Positions 17,980-27,452 of a stretch of DNA of 39,108 nt are shown here, in pieces; position 1 is the stretch's first letter; every line of letters starts with the position of its first letter. Under the pieces are notes generated by a model. It did not search any database. It was not told the DNA's origin and saw only the letters and a list, made by a program, of their open reading frames with translations. The translations under genes and the position numbers were made by a program. This DNA comes from an uncultured Duodenibacillus sp. (GTDB lineage: Bacteria; Pseudomonadota; Gammaproteobacteria; Burkholderiales; Burkholderiaceae_F), in the NCBI GenBank assembly GCA_944390145.1, contig CALXOY010000074.1, positions 1-39,108 on the forward strand, in the 5' to 3' direction.

Positions 17980-18048
17980 ACGCAAACGCCCCCTCCCTGG
18001 TCTTTCCCGCAAAAGGGCTTTCGCGCGGGTTCGGGACACTCTGCAGTG

Positions 18049-18086
18049 TGCTAGAGTTTCAGTGTGAAATTGTGGGAAAAAGTGGG
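18049..18086 (+). promoter_or_regulatory. dcw promoter with three MraZ boxes
   Basis: An extended -10 element TGCTAGAGT lies at 18049-18057. It is followed by three direct repeats starting at 18062 (GTGTGAAATT), 18072 (GTGGGAAAAA) and 18082 (GTGGGGATTT), exactly 10 bases apart. MraZ is known to bind arrays of TGGGN repeats spaced by 10 bases upstream of its own gene and to repress the dcw operon. The first repeat is degenerate and the other two match well. A second -10-like TAGACT lies at 18111-18116. Confidence 0.75.
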
Positions 18087-18160
18087 GATTTTTCCTTCGA
18101 TTGGCCGCAGTAGACTGTAAGTACTTGATTTTTCAAGGCTTTTGGTGCTGCGGCACGCTG

Positions 18161-18182
18161 CGCACGAATTTCGTGCGTTTTT
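18161..18182 (+). terminator. Terminator-like hairpin in the mraZ leader
   Basis: CGCACGAA and TTCGTGCG form a tight stem (loop ATT) followed by TTTTT at 18178-18182, only 16 bases before the mraZ start. It lies downstream of the predicted promoter, so it could attenuate the whole dcw transcript. An upstream GCACG (18153-18157) could compete for the same CGTGC. Confidence 0.6.
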
Positions 18183-18197
18183 CAACAGGGTAGCGCC

Positions 18198-18626
18198 GTG
18201 TTTCAGGGGACTTCATTACTTTCGCTGGACGCGAAGGGCCGCATGACGATGCCGAGCCGGCATCGCGAGGCCCTGGCTTCGTCGTGCGCGCTGGAAGTGA
18301 CGCTCACGCGTCATCCCGACGGGTGCCTGTTGATCTATCCCCGCGGCTGCTGGGAGAAAAAGCGCGCACAGCTTGCGGCTCTTCCCTACAGCGCCCGCTT
18401 TCTGCAGCGCATCGTGCTTGGCAGCGCCGTCGACATGACGCTCGACAAGGCGGGCCGCATTCTCATTCCCGCGGATTTGCGTACGCTCGCCGGCATTGAC
18501 AGGGAAGTGGCCCTGGTCGGCATGGGCGGGCACTTTGAGCTTTGGGACGCGCAGCGTCTGGCAAAGCTTGAGGCTGAAGCCGCCGCGGCCGGCTTTGAGG
18601 CCGCAGCCGGCGGCTTTCAGTTTTAA
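18198..18626 (+). CDS. mraZ: Transcriptional regulator MraZ
   Basis: It is a ring-forming DNA-binding protein that represses its own dcw operon through the repeats upstream. The 142-residue product (E. coli 152) has the two tandem SpoVT-AbrB-like modules, each with the D-x3-R motif: LDAKGRMTMPSRHR near residues 10-23 and LDKAGRILIPADLR near 82-95. It starts with GTG at 18198, supported by CAGGG 7 bases upstream and by the family N-terminus MFQGTSLLSLDAKGR. The C-terminus is Ala/Gly-rich. rsmH follows. Confidence 0.95.
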   Translation: MFQGTSLLSLDAKGRMTMPSRHREALASSCALEVTLTRHPDGCLLIYPRGCWEKKRAQLAALPYSARFLQRIVLGSAVDMTLDKAGRILIPADLRTLAGIDREVALVGMGGHFELWDAQRLAKLEAEAAAAGFEAAAGGFQF

Positions 18627-18647
18627 ATGCCCGGGGAGGAAAGCGAA

Positions 18648-19613
18648 ATGACCGAATCCCAGGCAATTCATCGCACGGTGCTTCTTACAGAAGCCGCTCG
18701 CGAAGTGAGCCGTGCGCACTCCGGCATTTTCATTGACGCCACCTTTGGGCGCGGAGGTCATAGCCGCGCCGTTTTGGCGCGCATCGCCCCGGATGCGCGC
18801 CTGATCGCCTTTGACCGCGACCCTGAAGCGATCGAGGCGGCCAAAAGCATTGAAGATCCCCGCTTTTGCATTGTGCACGCCCCCTTTTCGCGCATGAAGG
18901 AAACGCTCGGCGCCATGGGCGTGGAGCGCGTCAACGGCATCCTGATGGACATCGGCGTGTCGAGCCCCCAAATCGATGAAGCCGGACGCGGGTTTTCCTT
19001 CCGCATGGACGGGCCGCTTGACATGCGCATGGACACGAGTTGCGGCGAGACCGCGGCCGGGTGGCTTGCGCAGGCAAGTGAAGCCGACATCACGCGCGTG
19101 CTGCGCGACTATGGCGAGGAGCGCTTCGCCTACCGCATTGCGCGCGCCATTTGCAAGGCCAGAAGCGAGACGCCGATCACGCGCACCGCGCAGCTTGCCG
19201 ACCTCATCGCGCAGACCGTGCCCCGCAACAAGCACGACGCCTCGCAGCATCCGGCCACCCGCAGCTTTCAGGCGATCCGCATTGAAGTCAACGGTGAACT
19301 TGAGGAACTCAAAAAGGCGCTTGCCGCCTCCGCCGAGCTCCTTGCCCCTGGAGGCGTTCTTGCCGTCATCAGCTTTCATTCGCTCGAAGACCGCATCGTG
19401 AAGCGCTTTCTCGACGCCGGCGCACACCCGGAAAAAACGGTGGACGCACGCATTGCGCTGCCGGCGGACGCCTTTGCGCCCGCGCTTTGGACCGGTCTGC
19501 AGCGCATCAAGCCGACGGAAGCCGAGTGCATGGAGAATCCGCGCGCCCGCAGCGCGGTTTTGCGCACCGCGGTGCGCACCGAAGCGCCTTTTGCAGGGGA
19601 GGTGGGCAAATGA
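18648..19613 (+). CDS. rsmH: 16S rRNA (cytosine1402-N4)-methyltransferase
   Basis: It methylates N4 of C1402 of 16S rRNA at the decoding centre using SAM. The 321-residue product (E. coli 313) has HRTVLLTEA, the SAM motif FIDATFGRGGHSRA, LMDIGVSSPQID and VISFHSLEDRIVKRF, all RsmH signatures. An in-frame ATG at 18627 directly follows the mraZ stop. The strong GGGGAGGAAAGCGAA site points to the ATG at 18648, which I use. Its stop overlaps the ftsL start (ATGA). Confidence 0.95.
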   Translation: MTESQAIHRTVLLTEAAREVSRAHSGIFIDATFGRGGHSRAVLARIAPDARLIAFDRDPEAIEAAKSIEDPRFCIVHAPFSRMKETLGAMGVERVNGILMDIGVSSPQIDEAGRGFSFRMDGPLDMRMDTSCGETAAGWLAQASEADITRVLRDYGEERFAYRIARAICKARSETPITRTAQLADLIAQTVPRNKHDASQHPATRSFQAIRIEVNGELEELKKALAASAELLAPGGVLAVISFHSLEDRIVKRFLDAGAHPEKTVDARIALPADAFAPALWTGLQRIKPTEAECMENPRARSAVLRTAVRTEAPFAGEVGK

Positions 19614-19951
19614 GCCGGTCGCATGCACTGGCACTTCTGTCGGAGCGCTTTCTTTTCGCCGCGGCCTTCGTCTCGGCCATCATCCTCATTTTGAGCGCGG
19701 GCGCCCTGGTGACCACGCAGTACCGCGTGCGCCTGCTTTTTGTGGAAATCGAGCGCGCCAACGACGTGGGAAGGCGCCTTGCCGACGACTCCAGCCAGCT
19801 CGCGCTCGATCTGTCCAAGGCGGCGCTGCCGGCCGCGGTTTCCAAGCGTGCGGGCGAAATGGGTTTTATTGCGGCCGACGTCAACAACACGGTGCTCTTT
19901 GAAGTTGAGCCCCAGGTGCTCTTGAAGGAGCACATGGAGGTGCGCAAATGA
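19610..19951 (+). CDS. ftsL: Cell division protein FtsL
   Basis: This 113-residue bitopic protein has a short cytoplasmic tail, one transmembrane helix (about residues 14-36, LFAAAFVSAIILILSAGAL) and a periplasmic coiled-coil-like segment (RLLFVEIERANDVGRRLADD). It forms the FtsQLB complex that activates septal peptidoglycan synthesis. Identification rests on size, topology and position between rsmH and ftsI. It overlaps both neighbours by 4 bases. GGGGAGGTGGGCAA precedes the start. Confidence 0.9.
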   Translation: MSRSHALALLSERFLFAAAFVSAIILILSAGALVTTQYRVRLLFVEIERANDVGRRLADDSSQLALDLSKAALPAAVSKRAGEMGFIAADVNNTVLFEVEPQVLLKEHMEVRK

Positions 19952-21762
19952 TGTTCTTTGAGCGCCTCTGGCAGACGATCGCAAGCAAGACCGTGGCCTT
20001 CTGGCGCGAGGATACGTCCCCGCGCAAGCGCCGCACCGACAGCGGCGAGGAGGCGCTCTTGAGCGCCGAAATCTCAACGGGCCGCAGCAAGGTGGTCTTC
20101 TGCCTTTTTTTCATCGGCATCGTGCTCGTGCTCGGCAAGGCCTTCTGGCTGCAGTGCGGCATTTCGACCGCGTTTTTGCAAAAGCAGGGCGAGGCGCGCT
20201 ACGCGAGAACGCTGCCGGTGCCCGCGCAGCGCGGACAAATTTTCGACAGAAACGGCGTGGTGTTGGCTTCGACCATTCCGGCGCGCAGCGTCTGGGCCGA
20301 GCCTGAAGAGGCGCTCAAGATGACGCCCGCGCAGTTTGACCAGCTCGGCGCCCTGCTCGGACAAAACGGCGCCGACATCCGCAAGCGCCTGCAGGCGCGC
20401 GCCAAAAAGAGCTTTGTCTACATCGACCGTCAGATTGAAGTTGAGCGCGGAGAGGCGGTGCGCGCGCTGCAGCTGCCCGGCATCTATGTGAACAACGAAG
20501 TGCAGCGCCACTACCCCGACGGCCCGATTTCGGCGCACGTCGTGGGCTTTACAGACTCGGACAACAACGGCCGCGAGGGGGTGGAGCTCGCGCTCAACGA
20601 TGCGCTCTCCGGCAAACAGGGCTCGCGGCGCGTGATCCGCGACCGGCTCGGGCGCATCGTCGAGGATGTGTGGGTCAAAGAGGGCGAAGTCGGCACCGAC
20701 ATCGTGCTCTCGATTGACTCGCGCCTGCAGTTCATTGCACACCGCGCGCTGCAAAAGGCCGTGGAAAAGCACCAGGCCAAGGCGGGCGCCGTGGTGGTGG
20801 TCGACGTGCGCACGGGCGAAATCCTTGCGATGAGCAACTGGCCCACGTACGACCCGAATTCGCGCCGCTTCGTGCGCTTGGAAAACATCCGCAACCGCGT
20901 GATCACCGATACGTTCGAACCCGGCTCCACGATGAAGCCCTTTGCCATTGCTAAGGCGCTTGACATGGGCATCGTCAAGCCCGATACGCTGGTGCAGACC
21001 GCGCCCGGCAAGCTCACGATCGGCGACCGCACGATCGGCGACACGCACGACAACGGCATGATTACGGTAAGCCAGGTCGTCTCCAAATCCTCCAACATCG
21101 GCACGGCCAAGATTGCGCTTGAAATGAACGCCGAAACGCTCTGGCAGATGTACAGCGACCTGGGTTTTGGCACGCCGCCCGAAACGGGCTTTCCGGGGGC
21201 GACCGGCGGCAGGCTGCGTCCTGCGAAGAGCTGGCGCCCGATTGAACAGGCAACGATCAGCTATGGGCACGGCGTCTCCGTGTCGCTCATGCAGCTTGTG
21301 CGCGCCTACACGGCGCTTGCCCGAAACGGCGACGTGATCAACCTCACGTTCCGCCGGCAGAACAAGGAGGCGGTCGGCAAGCAGGTCTTCCGTCCCGAAG
21401 TCGCCCGCCAGATGCGCGCGATGATGGCCGAGACGGTGCAGTCGGGCACGGCGCGCCGCGTCAATGTGCAGGGCTACACCGTGGCGGGCAAGACCGGCAC
21501 GGCCAACAAGATTGAAAACGGACAGTACGTCGACAAGTATGTGGCAAGCTTCGTGGGCATGGCGCCCGCCGGCCAGCCGCGTCTCATTGTGGCCGTGATG
21601 ATCGACGAGCCCACGCGCGGCAGCTACTACGGCGGCACGGTGGCCGCCCCCGTCTTCAACGAAGTGACCGCCGGCGCCCTGCGCTTGATCGGCGTGCATC
21701 CGGATGCGGCGGGCTACGGCGCCGCCCCCGGAATTTTGGTAAGAGGCCAGAAAAATGACTGA
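19948..21762 (+). CDS. ftsI: Peptidoglycan transpeptidase FtsI (PBP3)
   Basis: It is the class B penicillin-binding protein that cross-links septal peptidoglycan. The 604-residue product has a cytoplasmic N-terminus, one membrane segment (about 50-68, VVFCLFFIGIVLVLGKAFW) and a pedestal domain with RGQIFDRNGVVLA. The transpeptidase domain follows, with Ser327/Lys330 in GSTMKPFA, Ser381-Ser382-Asn383 (SxN) and Lys515-Thr-Gly in AGKTGTANK. All three catalytic motifs are intact. The 3' end overlaps murE by 8 bases. Confidence 0.96.
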   Translation: MMFFERLWQTIASKTVAFWREDTSPRKRRTDSGEEALLSAEISTGRSKVVFCLFFIGIVLVLGKAFWLQCGISTAFLQKQGEARYARTLPVPAQRGQIFDRNGVVLASTIPARSVWAEPEEALKMTPAQFDQLGALLGQNGADIRKRLQARAKKSFVYIDRQIEVERGEAVRALQLPGIYVNNEVQRHYPDGPISAHVVGFTDSDNNGREGVELALNDALSGKQGSRRVIRDRLGRIVEDVWVKEGEVGTDIVLSIDSRLQFIAHRALQKAVEKHQAKAGAVVVVDVRTGEILAMSNWPTYDPNSRRFVRLENIRNRVITDTFEPGSTMKPFAIAKALDMGIVKPDTLVQTAPGKLTIGDRTIGDTHDNGMITVSQVVSKSSNIGTAKIALEMNAETLWQMYSDLGFGTPPETGFPGATGGRLRPAKSWRPIEQATISYGHGVSVSLMQLVRAYTALARNGDVINLTFRRQNKEAVGKQVFRPEVARQMRAMMAETVQSGTARRVNVQGYTVAGKTGTANKIENGQYVDKYVASFVGMAPAGQPRLIVAVMIDEPTRGSYYGGTVAAPVFNEVTAGALRLIGVHPDAAGYGAAPGILVRGQKND

Positions 21763-23269
21763 GCGTCTGACTGATGCCGCCTGCGCGCAATGGCTGCGCA
21801 CGAAAGCGCGTGCGGGAGCCCGGCTCACCCTGGATTCACGCACGCTCGAAGAGGGCGACGTGTTTGTAGCCGTTCGGGGCGAGCGCGTCGACGGCCTGAG
21901 CTTTGCGCCGGTGGCCGCGGCCCGCAAGGCAAGCTGCCTTCTTTGCGAGACGCGCGCCGATGCCGGCCAGCGCAGCTCGGGGCTGCCCTATCTGGAGGTC
22001 GAGAGGTTGCGCGAGCGGCTCGGGCGCATTGCGTCGCTTTATTACGGCGAGCCGTCGGCTGCCTTGCACGGCGTGGCCGTGACCGGCACCAACGGCAAGA
22101 CCAGCACGAGTCACTGGACGGCGGCGCTTTTGACGGCGCTCGGCATGCCGGCCGCGGCAATCGGCACGGTGGGGACGTATTTCGCAGGCAGGCAGATCGC
22201 CGCGCCGGGGCTCACGACGCCCGACGCCGCCACGCTGCAGCTCACGCTCAAAAAATTAAAGGACGCGGGGGCGAAGGCCTTTGCACTTGAGGCAAGTTCC
22301 ATCGGCCTCGTGCGGCACCGCTTGGACGGCACGGCGCTTGAAACGGCGGTTTTCACCAATCTCACGCGCGATCACCTCGACTACCACAAGACGCTTGCGG
22401 CCTATGAAGAGGCCAAGGCGATGCTTTTTGCCTGGCCGGGCCTCAAGCAGGCGGTGATCAATGCCGACGACGAGGCCGGGCGCCGCATGATCGCAATCAC
22501 CCTGGCGCGCGGACTGCGCACGATTGCCACAAGCCTGCAGCCGGACACGCAGGTGCCGGGCTGCGAGATGCTCACTGCGGGGGCGATCGTACACGCCGAA
22601 AGCGGCATGCACTTCGAGCTTTGCTGGCAGGGCTGCACGAGGAAGGTCAAAACACAGGTTTTCGGCCGCTACAACGTGAGCAACCTCCTGGAAGCCGCCG
22701 GCGCTGCGCTTGCCGCGGGCTTTGGGCTTGAAGTCGTGTGCGCGGCGCTCGAAACTCTGCAGGCGCCGGTGGGAAGGCTGCAGGCTGTCACCGTGGGCGC
22801 GGGGCCGCTAGCCGTGGTCGACTATGCGCATACGCCGGATGCCCTCGAAAAGGTGCTTGCGACGTTGCGGGAAACCGCTCAGAGCCGCGGCGGGCGCCTT
22901 GTGTGCGTCTTTGGTGCGGGTGGCGACCGCGATCCGGGCAAGCGCCCGCTCATGGGCGAGACGGCAAGCCGGCTCGCAGACGTCATTGTCATTACAAGCG
23001 ACAACCCGCGCTCGGAGGACCCGGCTGCGATTGCCGGGGCGATTGCCGCAGGGGTGCCGCAGGAGCGGCGCAGCCGCATGCAGATAGAACTTGACCGCGC
23101 GCGGGCCATTTGCGAGGCCGTCTGCTCGGCCGACGCAAGGGACGTCGTGCTGATTGCCGGCAAGGGGCACGAGGACTATCAGGAAGTGCGCGGCGTGCGG
23201 CGGCATTTTGATGATTTGGAAACGGCGCGCGAAGCCTTCAACGAAAGGCGCGTGCGCGGTGAGCGTTGA
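21755..23269 (+). CDS. murE: UDP-MurNAc-tripeptide synthetase (meso-DAP adding)
   Basis: It adds the third stem-peptide residue to UDP-MurNAc-L-Ala-D-Glu. The 504-residue product has the Mur ligase ATP loop GTNGKTSTS (Lys115), SSIGLVRHRLDG and AVVDYAHTPDALEKVL. The DNPR motif at residues 416-419 is the known marker for meso-diaminopimelate selectivity, as in E. coli. This agrees with a Gram-negative cell wall. It overlaps ftsI by 8 bases, and AAGAGG upstream of the ATG supports the start. Confidence 0.95.
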   Translation: MTERLTDAACAQWLRTKARAGARLTLDSRTLEEGDVFVAVRGERVDGLSFAPVAAARKASCLLCETRADAGQRSSGLPYLEVERLRERLGRIASLYYGEPSAALHGVAVTGTNGKTSTSHWTAALLTALGMPAAAIGTVGTYFAGRQIAAPGLTTPDAATLQLTLKKLKDAGAKAFALEASSIGLVRHRLDGTALETAVFTNLTRDHLDYHKTLAAYEEAKAMLFAWPGLKQAVINADDEAGRRMIAITLARGLRTIATSLQPDTQVPGCEMLTAGAIVHAESGMHFELCWQGCTRKVKTQVFGRYNVSNLLEAAGAALAAGFGLEVVCAALETLQAPVGRLQAVTVGAGPLAVVDYAHTPDALEKVLATLRETAQSRGGRLVCVFGAGGDRDPGKRPLMGETASRLADVIVITSDNPRSEDPAAIAGAIAAGVPQERRSRMQIELDRARAICEAVCSADARDVVLIAGKGHEDYQEVRGVRRHFDDLETAREAFNERRVRGER

Positions 23270-23284
23270 AAAGCAAAGTAGAAG

Positions 23285-24685
23285 ATGGTTGGGACAAACA
23301 CTTGGACGATGAGCACGCTTGAACAGGCCCTCTCGGGGCTGATCATCAAGCGGCACGGAAACACAACCGGAGCCGATCTCGGCCCCGTGTGCACCGATTC
23401 GCGCAAGATCCGTCAGGGAAGCATTTTCCTTGCCTTGAAGGGCGAGCGCTTTGATGGCCACAACTATGCGGCGCAGGCCGCCCGCGACGGTGCAAGCGTG
23501 GTGATCGTCGAACGCGACACCGGGGCGAGCTGCCCGCAGATCATTGTGCGCGACACCCAGGAGGCGCTCGGGGCGCTTGCGCGCGCCTGGCGCAGCCAGT
23601 TCTCGGTGCCGGTGATCTGTGTGGCGGGCAGCAACGGCAAGACCACCACCACGCAGATGATTGCCGCCATTTTGAAGGCCTTCGTGGGCGAAGAGCGCGT
23701 GGTGGCAACCGAAAAGAACTACAACAACCACATCGGCGTGCCGCAGATGCTGCTGCGCTTTAACAACCAGACGAAGGTGGCCGTCATTGAAGCGGGCATC
23801 AGCCATCCGGGCGAGATGGCAAAGCTCGTGAGCTGGATCCGCCCGACCGTGACGGTGATCACCAACGCGCAGCGCGAGCACCAGGAGTTCCTGGACGGGG
23901 TGGAGGCTTCGGCCCGCGAAAACGCCTTTGCCATCGTGGCGCTTTCGGCCAAAGGAACGGCCGTGCTGCCGCAAAAGGACGCCTGCCTGCCGCTTTGGCT
24001 CGACTACGCGCGTGCGCGCGGCTGCCAGGTGTCGCGCTATGCGCAGGGCGCGGGGGCAACAGCCGACGTCACCGCGCGCCGCGTTGGCGACAAGCTTGTG
24101 ATTTCCTGCGGCAACACCTTGATTGAAGCGACGTTGGCTCTGGCGGGCGTTCACGCCGAGCACGATGCCGCCGCCGCAGCGGCCGCCGCGCTTGCCGTGG
24201 GCGTTACGCCGCAGGCTGTCTCGCGCGGGCTCTCGCGCTTTGAAGCGGTCGACGGCCGCGGCCGGCGTCACCAGCTTGTGGGCGGGGCCGTGCTGATCGA
24301 CGACTCCTACAATGCCAACCCCGACAGCATGCGAGCGGCCATCGACGTGCTGGCCGCGCAGCCTGCGCCGCGCATCCTGGTGGCGGGCGACATGGCCGAG
24401 ACGGGCGACAAACACGCCGAGTTTCATGCCGAGATCGGGCGCTACGCCAAGCAAAAGGGCATCGACCGGCTGCTTGCCACGGGTCCCGACATGCAAAACG
24501 CCGTGCGCGCCTTCGGGCCTGCGGCGCGGCACTTCGAGGCGATGGATGCGCTGCTGCGCGCCGTGCGCGAGTCGGTGAGGTCGCCCGCAAGCGTGCTCGT
24601 GAAGGCAAGCCGCGCGCAGCGCCTTGACCGCCTCGTTGACAGTCTTTTGAAGGATCCCGGAGAAGCCCGGGCGACTCATCCGTAA
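23285..24685 (+). CDS. murF: UDP-MurNAc-tripeptide-D-alanyl-D-alanine ligase
   Basis: It attaches D-Ala-D-Ala to complete the UDP-MurNAc pentapeptide. The 466-residue product has [23 protein letters not shown], the ATP loop GSNGKTTTT (Lys119), [22 protein letters not shown] and [14 protein letters not shown], all MurF-specific. Two starts are possible, ATG at 23285 and ATG at 23309 ([10 protein letters not shown]). Neither has a strong ribosome site. I keep the first but the second is nearly as likely. It is 15 bases after murE. Confidence 0.94.
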   Translation: MVGTNTWTMSTLEQALSGLIIKRHGNTTGADLGPVCTDSRKIRQGSIFLALKGERFDGHNYAAQAARDGASVVIVERDTGASCPQIIVRDTQEALGALARAWRSQFSVPVICVAGSNGKTTTTQMIAAILKAFVGEERVVATEKNYNNHIGVPQMLLRFNNQTKVAVIEAGISHPGEMAKLVSWIRPTVTVITNAQREHQEFLDGVEASARENAFAIVALSAKGTAVLPQKDACLPLWLDYARARGCQVSRYAQGAGATADVTARRVGDKLVISCGNTLIEATLALAGVHAEHDAAAAAAAALAVGVTPQAVSRGLSRFEAVDGRGRRHQLVGGAVLIDDSYNANPDSMRAAIDVLAAQPAPRILVAGDMAETGDKHAEFHAEIGRYAKQKGIDRLLATGPDMQNAVRAFGPAARHFEAMDALLRAVRESVRSPASVLVKASRAQRLDRLVDSLLKDPGEARATHP

Positions 24686-24702
24686 TCTCTGTCTATTACA
24701 GA

Positions 24703-24719
24703 CGGGGCGCGAGGCCCCG
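24703..24719 (+). other. Stem-loop immediately upstream of mraY
   Basis: CGGGGC (24703-24708) pairs with GCCCCG (24714-24719) around GCGAG, ending 10 bases before the mraY ATG. The only purine-rich GAGG is partly inside this hairpin, and no other Shine-Dalgarno is visible. It may modulate mraY translation. Confidence 0.4.
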
Positions 24720-24729
24720 CACAGACCTG

Positions 24730-25884
24730 ATGCTTTTATATCTTTTTCAGTGGCTTTCCGAAGACATCCGCTTTTTCTCGGTCTTCAACTACCTGAGTCT
24801 GCGCGCGGTGATGGCTGCGCTCACGGCCATGGCCATCGGCTTTGCCGCGGGCCCGGCCGTCATCCGGCGTCTTCATGCCATGAAGTTCGGGCAGGCGGTG
24901 CGCAGCTACGGCCCCAAGACCCATTTGGTGAAGGAGGGCACCCCCACCATGGGCGGCGCCTTGATTCTGGTGGCCATCGGCATTTCGACGCTGCTGTGGA
25001 TGGATCTTTCCAACCGCTACGTCTGGGTCGTGCTCTTTGTGACGCTCGGCTACGGCCTGATCGGCTGGACGGACGACTACCGCAAGGTGGTGCACCACAA
25101 CCCCGAGGGGATGAGCGCGCGGGAAAAATTCGGCTGGCAGAGCGTGATCGGCGTCGTGGCTTCGCTCTACCTTGCCTTTGCGCTCACAATGCCCGAGGAA
25201 ACGGGCGTGTGGTCTGCGGTATGGGCGTGGATTCAAAGCGGCTTCACCTTCAGCGCGCCCGACAAGATCTGGCTCACCGTGCCCTTTTTCAAGCAGATTG
25301 CCTTTCCCTTCGGCGTCTTCGGCTTTGTGGTCTTCTCCTACATCGTGATTGTGGGGACCTCGAACGCCGTCAACCTCACCGACGGGCTGGACGGCCTCGC
25401 GATTCTTCCCTGCGTGATGGTGGGTTCGGCCCTTGGCATCTTCGCCTACGTCGTGGGCCGTCCGGACTACGCCCAGTACCTCTATTTCGAGTACATCCGC
25501 GGCGCGGGCGAACTCGTGGTGGTGTGTGCGGCGCTCGCTGGCGCAGGCCTTGCCTTCCTGTGGTTTAACTGCTACCCCGCACAGGTCTTCATGGGCGACG
25601 TGGGGGCGCTTGCGCTGGGCGGCGCGCTCGGCACGATCGCCGTGGTGACGCGCCAGGAGATCGTGCTTGCGATCATGGGCGGCATCTTTGTGGTGGAAAC
25701 GCTCTCGGTGATGATTCAGACGACGTATTTCCGCCGCACGCACGGCAAGCGCGTTTTCCTGATGGCGCCCATCCACCACCATTTCGAACTCAAGGGTTGG
25801 AAGGAGACGCAGGTTGTCGTGCGCTTTTGGATCATCACGTTCGTGCTGGTGCTGATCGGCCTTTCCACTCTTAAAATTCGCTGA
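24730..25884 (+). CDS. mraY: Phospho-MurNAc-pentapeptide transferase
   Basis: It transfers phospho-MurNAc-pentapeptide to undecaprenyl phosphate to form lipid I in the inner membrane. The 384-residue polytopic protein has the conserved loop [11 protein letters not shown], the Asp115-Asp116 pair in TDDYRK (the same positions as in E. coli), [22 protein letters not shown] and the cytoplasmic HHH motif in [11 protein letters not shown]. About ten hydrophobic segments are visible. It lies 44 bases after murF, behind a small hairpin. Confidence 0.97.
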   Translation: MLLYLFQWLSEDIRFFSVFNYLSLRAVMAALTAMAIGFAAGPAVIRRLHAMKFGQAVRSYGPKTHLVKEGTPTMGGALILVAIGISTLLWMDLSNRYVWVVLFVTLGYGLIGWTDDYRKVVHHNPEGMSAREKFGWQSVIGVVASLYLAFALTMPEETGVWSAVWAWIQSGFTFSAPDKIWLTVPFFKQIAFPFGVFGFVVFSYIVIVGTSNAVNLTDGLDGLAILPCVMVGSALGIFAYVVGRPDYAQYLYFEYIRGAGELVVVCAALAGAGLAFLWFNCYPAQVFMGDVGALALGGALGTIAVVTRQEIVLAIMGGIFVVETLSVMIQTTYFRRTHGKRVFLMAPIHHHFELKGWKETQVVVRFWIITFVLVLIGLSTLKIR

Positions 25885-25940
25885 TCTTTCAAACACTTGC
25901 AGCAACAGCGCTGCAGGCGCACGGACACGGGGATTTGGCA

Positions 25941-27452
25941 ATGCAGGCGACGCATATTCGCATGGAAAACGGGCACAGGGCCCTGGTACTGGGCTGCGGA
26001 ACATCGGGGGCGGCGGCGGCCCGCTTTCTGCACAGCCGCGGCTGGCGCACCACCATTGTCGACGCCGCACAGAATCCCTCGGGGCTAAAGCTTTTTGCTG
26101 AAGACGACACGAAGCCCGAATTTCTCTGCTCGGACTTTGACGCGTCGCTTGTCAAGGATGGTCTTGATCTGCTGGTCTTGAGTCCGGGCTTGTCGCCCGA
26201 ATTTTCCAAGGCCGCGCCGCTTGTGAAGGCTGCGCGCGAGATGGGGGCCGACGTGGTGGGCGAAATCGAGCTTTTTGCCCGCGAACTCAACCGCCTGCAG
26301 AAATTCCGCGGCTACCGCCCGATTGTGATCGGCGTCACCGGCACCAACGGGAAAACGACAACCACAACGCTCACCGGCAAAATGGCCGGCGCCGTGAAGT
26401 CCGTCGAGGTGGCGGGCAACATCGGGCCGAGCGCGCTGATGGCGCTTGACCGCCATCTGCTCGCCAATACGTTGCCGGAGGTCTGGGTGCTCGAGCTCTC
26501 AAGCTTTCAGCTGCAGACCACATCGAGCCTTCACTGCACGGCCGCGGCCTTCTTAAACCTCACCGAGGACCACGTCGACTGGCACGGGTCGCTTGAAGCC
26601 TACGAAGCGGCCAAGCGCCGGATTTTCAGTGCGGACACGATCCGCATCCTCAACCGCGACGCCGCCGCAAGCATGCGGGCCTTTGAGCCCGGGCTGTCGG
26701 TCACCTTCGGCGACTCGGCCCCGCTTGAGGCCGGCCAATGGGGCATTGAGACGTCCGAGGGCCTCGAGTGGCTCGCGATGCGCCCGCGCACCAAAAATGT
26801 CTGGAAGTCGGAGAAAAAGGCGGCGCTTTTTGCCGATCCCGAGTCCGAGGCGCTCTTAATGCCTGTTGCGGCGCTGCAGATCCACGGCCGGCACAACGCG
26901 ATGAATGCGCTGGCGGCTCTGGCCTTGATCGACGCCGCGGGACTGCCGCTCGGGCCCGCGCTGCAAGTGCTCAAGACTTATAAGGGCGAAGCTCACCGCG
27001 TGCAGCCGGTTTTAAAAGTGAACGGCATCGAATTCATCGACGACGGCAAGGGCACCAACGTCGGGGCGGTGAAGGCGGCGCTGGAGGGCTTTGCCAAGGA
27101 CGGACGCCGGGTGTGCATCATTCTGGGCGGCGACGGCAAGGGGCAGGACTTTGCACCTTTGGCCGAATCTCTTTCGCGCTGCGTGGACTATGCGGTGCTC
27201 GTGGGCCGCGACGCCCCCTTGATCAAGGAGGCGGTAGCGGGCTGCGGCGCGCTTATTGAAGAGGCGGGCACCGACTTTGAAAAGGCCGTGCAGATGGCCT
27301 ACGACCACGCCAAGGCCGGCTCCGTCGTGCTGCTGTCGCCCGCCTGCGCAAGCTGGGACATGTTTGCCAACTACGCCGAGCGCAGCGCCCGCTTTGTGGC
27401 CAAGGCGAAGGCAATCGCCGCGGCGGCCGCAGCCGCCGGGGAGGCTCCATGA
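25941..27452 (+). CDS. murD: UDP-MurNAc-L-alanine-D-glutamate ligase
   Basis: It adds D-glutamate to UDP-MurNAc-L-Ala. The 503-residue product has a Rossmann-like N-terminus (LVLGCGTSGAAAARFL), the ATP loop GVTGTNGKTTTTTLTG, ELSSFQLQTT, NLTEDHVDWHGS, IHGRHNAMNALAA and DDGKGTNVGA. E. coli MurD is 438 residues. The extra length is spread over the central domain and an Ala-rich C-terminus, and such longer forms are seen in Burkholderiales. A TTG two codons upstream (25935) is also in frame, but CGGGGA is 7 bases from the ATG at 25941. It overlaps ftsW by 4 bases. Confidence 0.94.
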   Translation: MQATHIRMENGHRALVLGCGTSGAAAARFLHSRGWRTTIVDAAQNPSGLKLFAEDDTKPEFLCSDFDASLVKDGLDLLVLSPGLSPEFSKAAPLVKAAREMGADVVGEIELFARELNRLQKFRGYRPIVIGVTGTNGKTTTTTLTGKMAGAVKSVEVAGNIGPSALMALDRHLLANTLPEVWVLELSSFQLQTTSSLHCTAAAFLNLTEDHVDWHGSLEAYEAAKRRIFSADTIRILNRDAAASMRAFEPGLSVTFGDSAPLEAGQWGIETSEGLEWLAMRPRTKNVWKSEKKAALFADPESEALLMPVAALQIHGRHNAMNALAALALIDAAGLPLGPALQVLKTYKGEAHRVQPVLKVNGIEFIDDGKGTNVGAVKAALEGFAKDGRRVCIILGGDGKGQDFAPLAESLSRCVDYAVLVGRDAPLIKEAVAGCGALIEEAGTDFEKAVQMAYDHAKAGSVVLLSPACASWDMFANYAERSARFVAKAKAIAAAAAAAGEAP

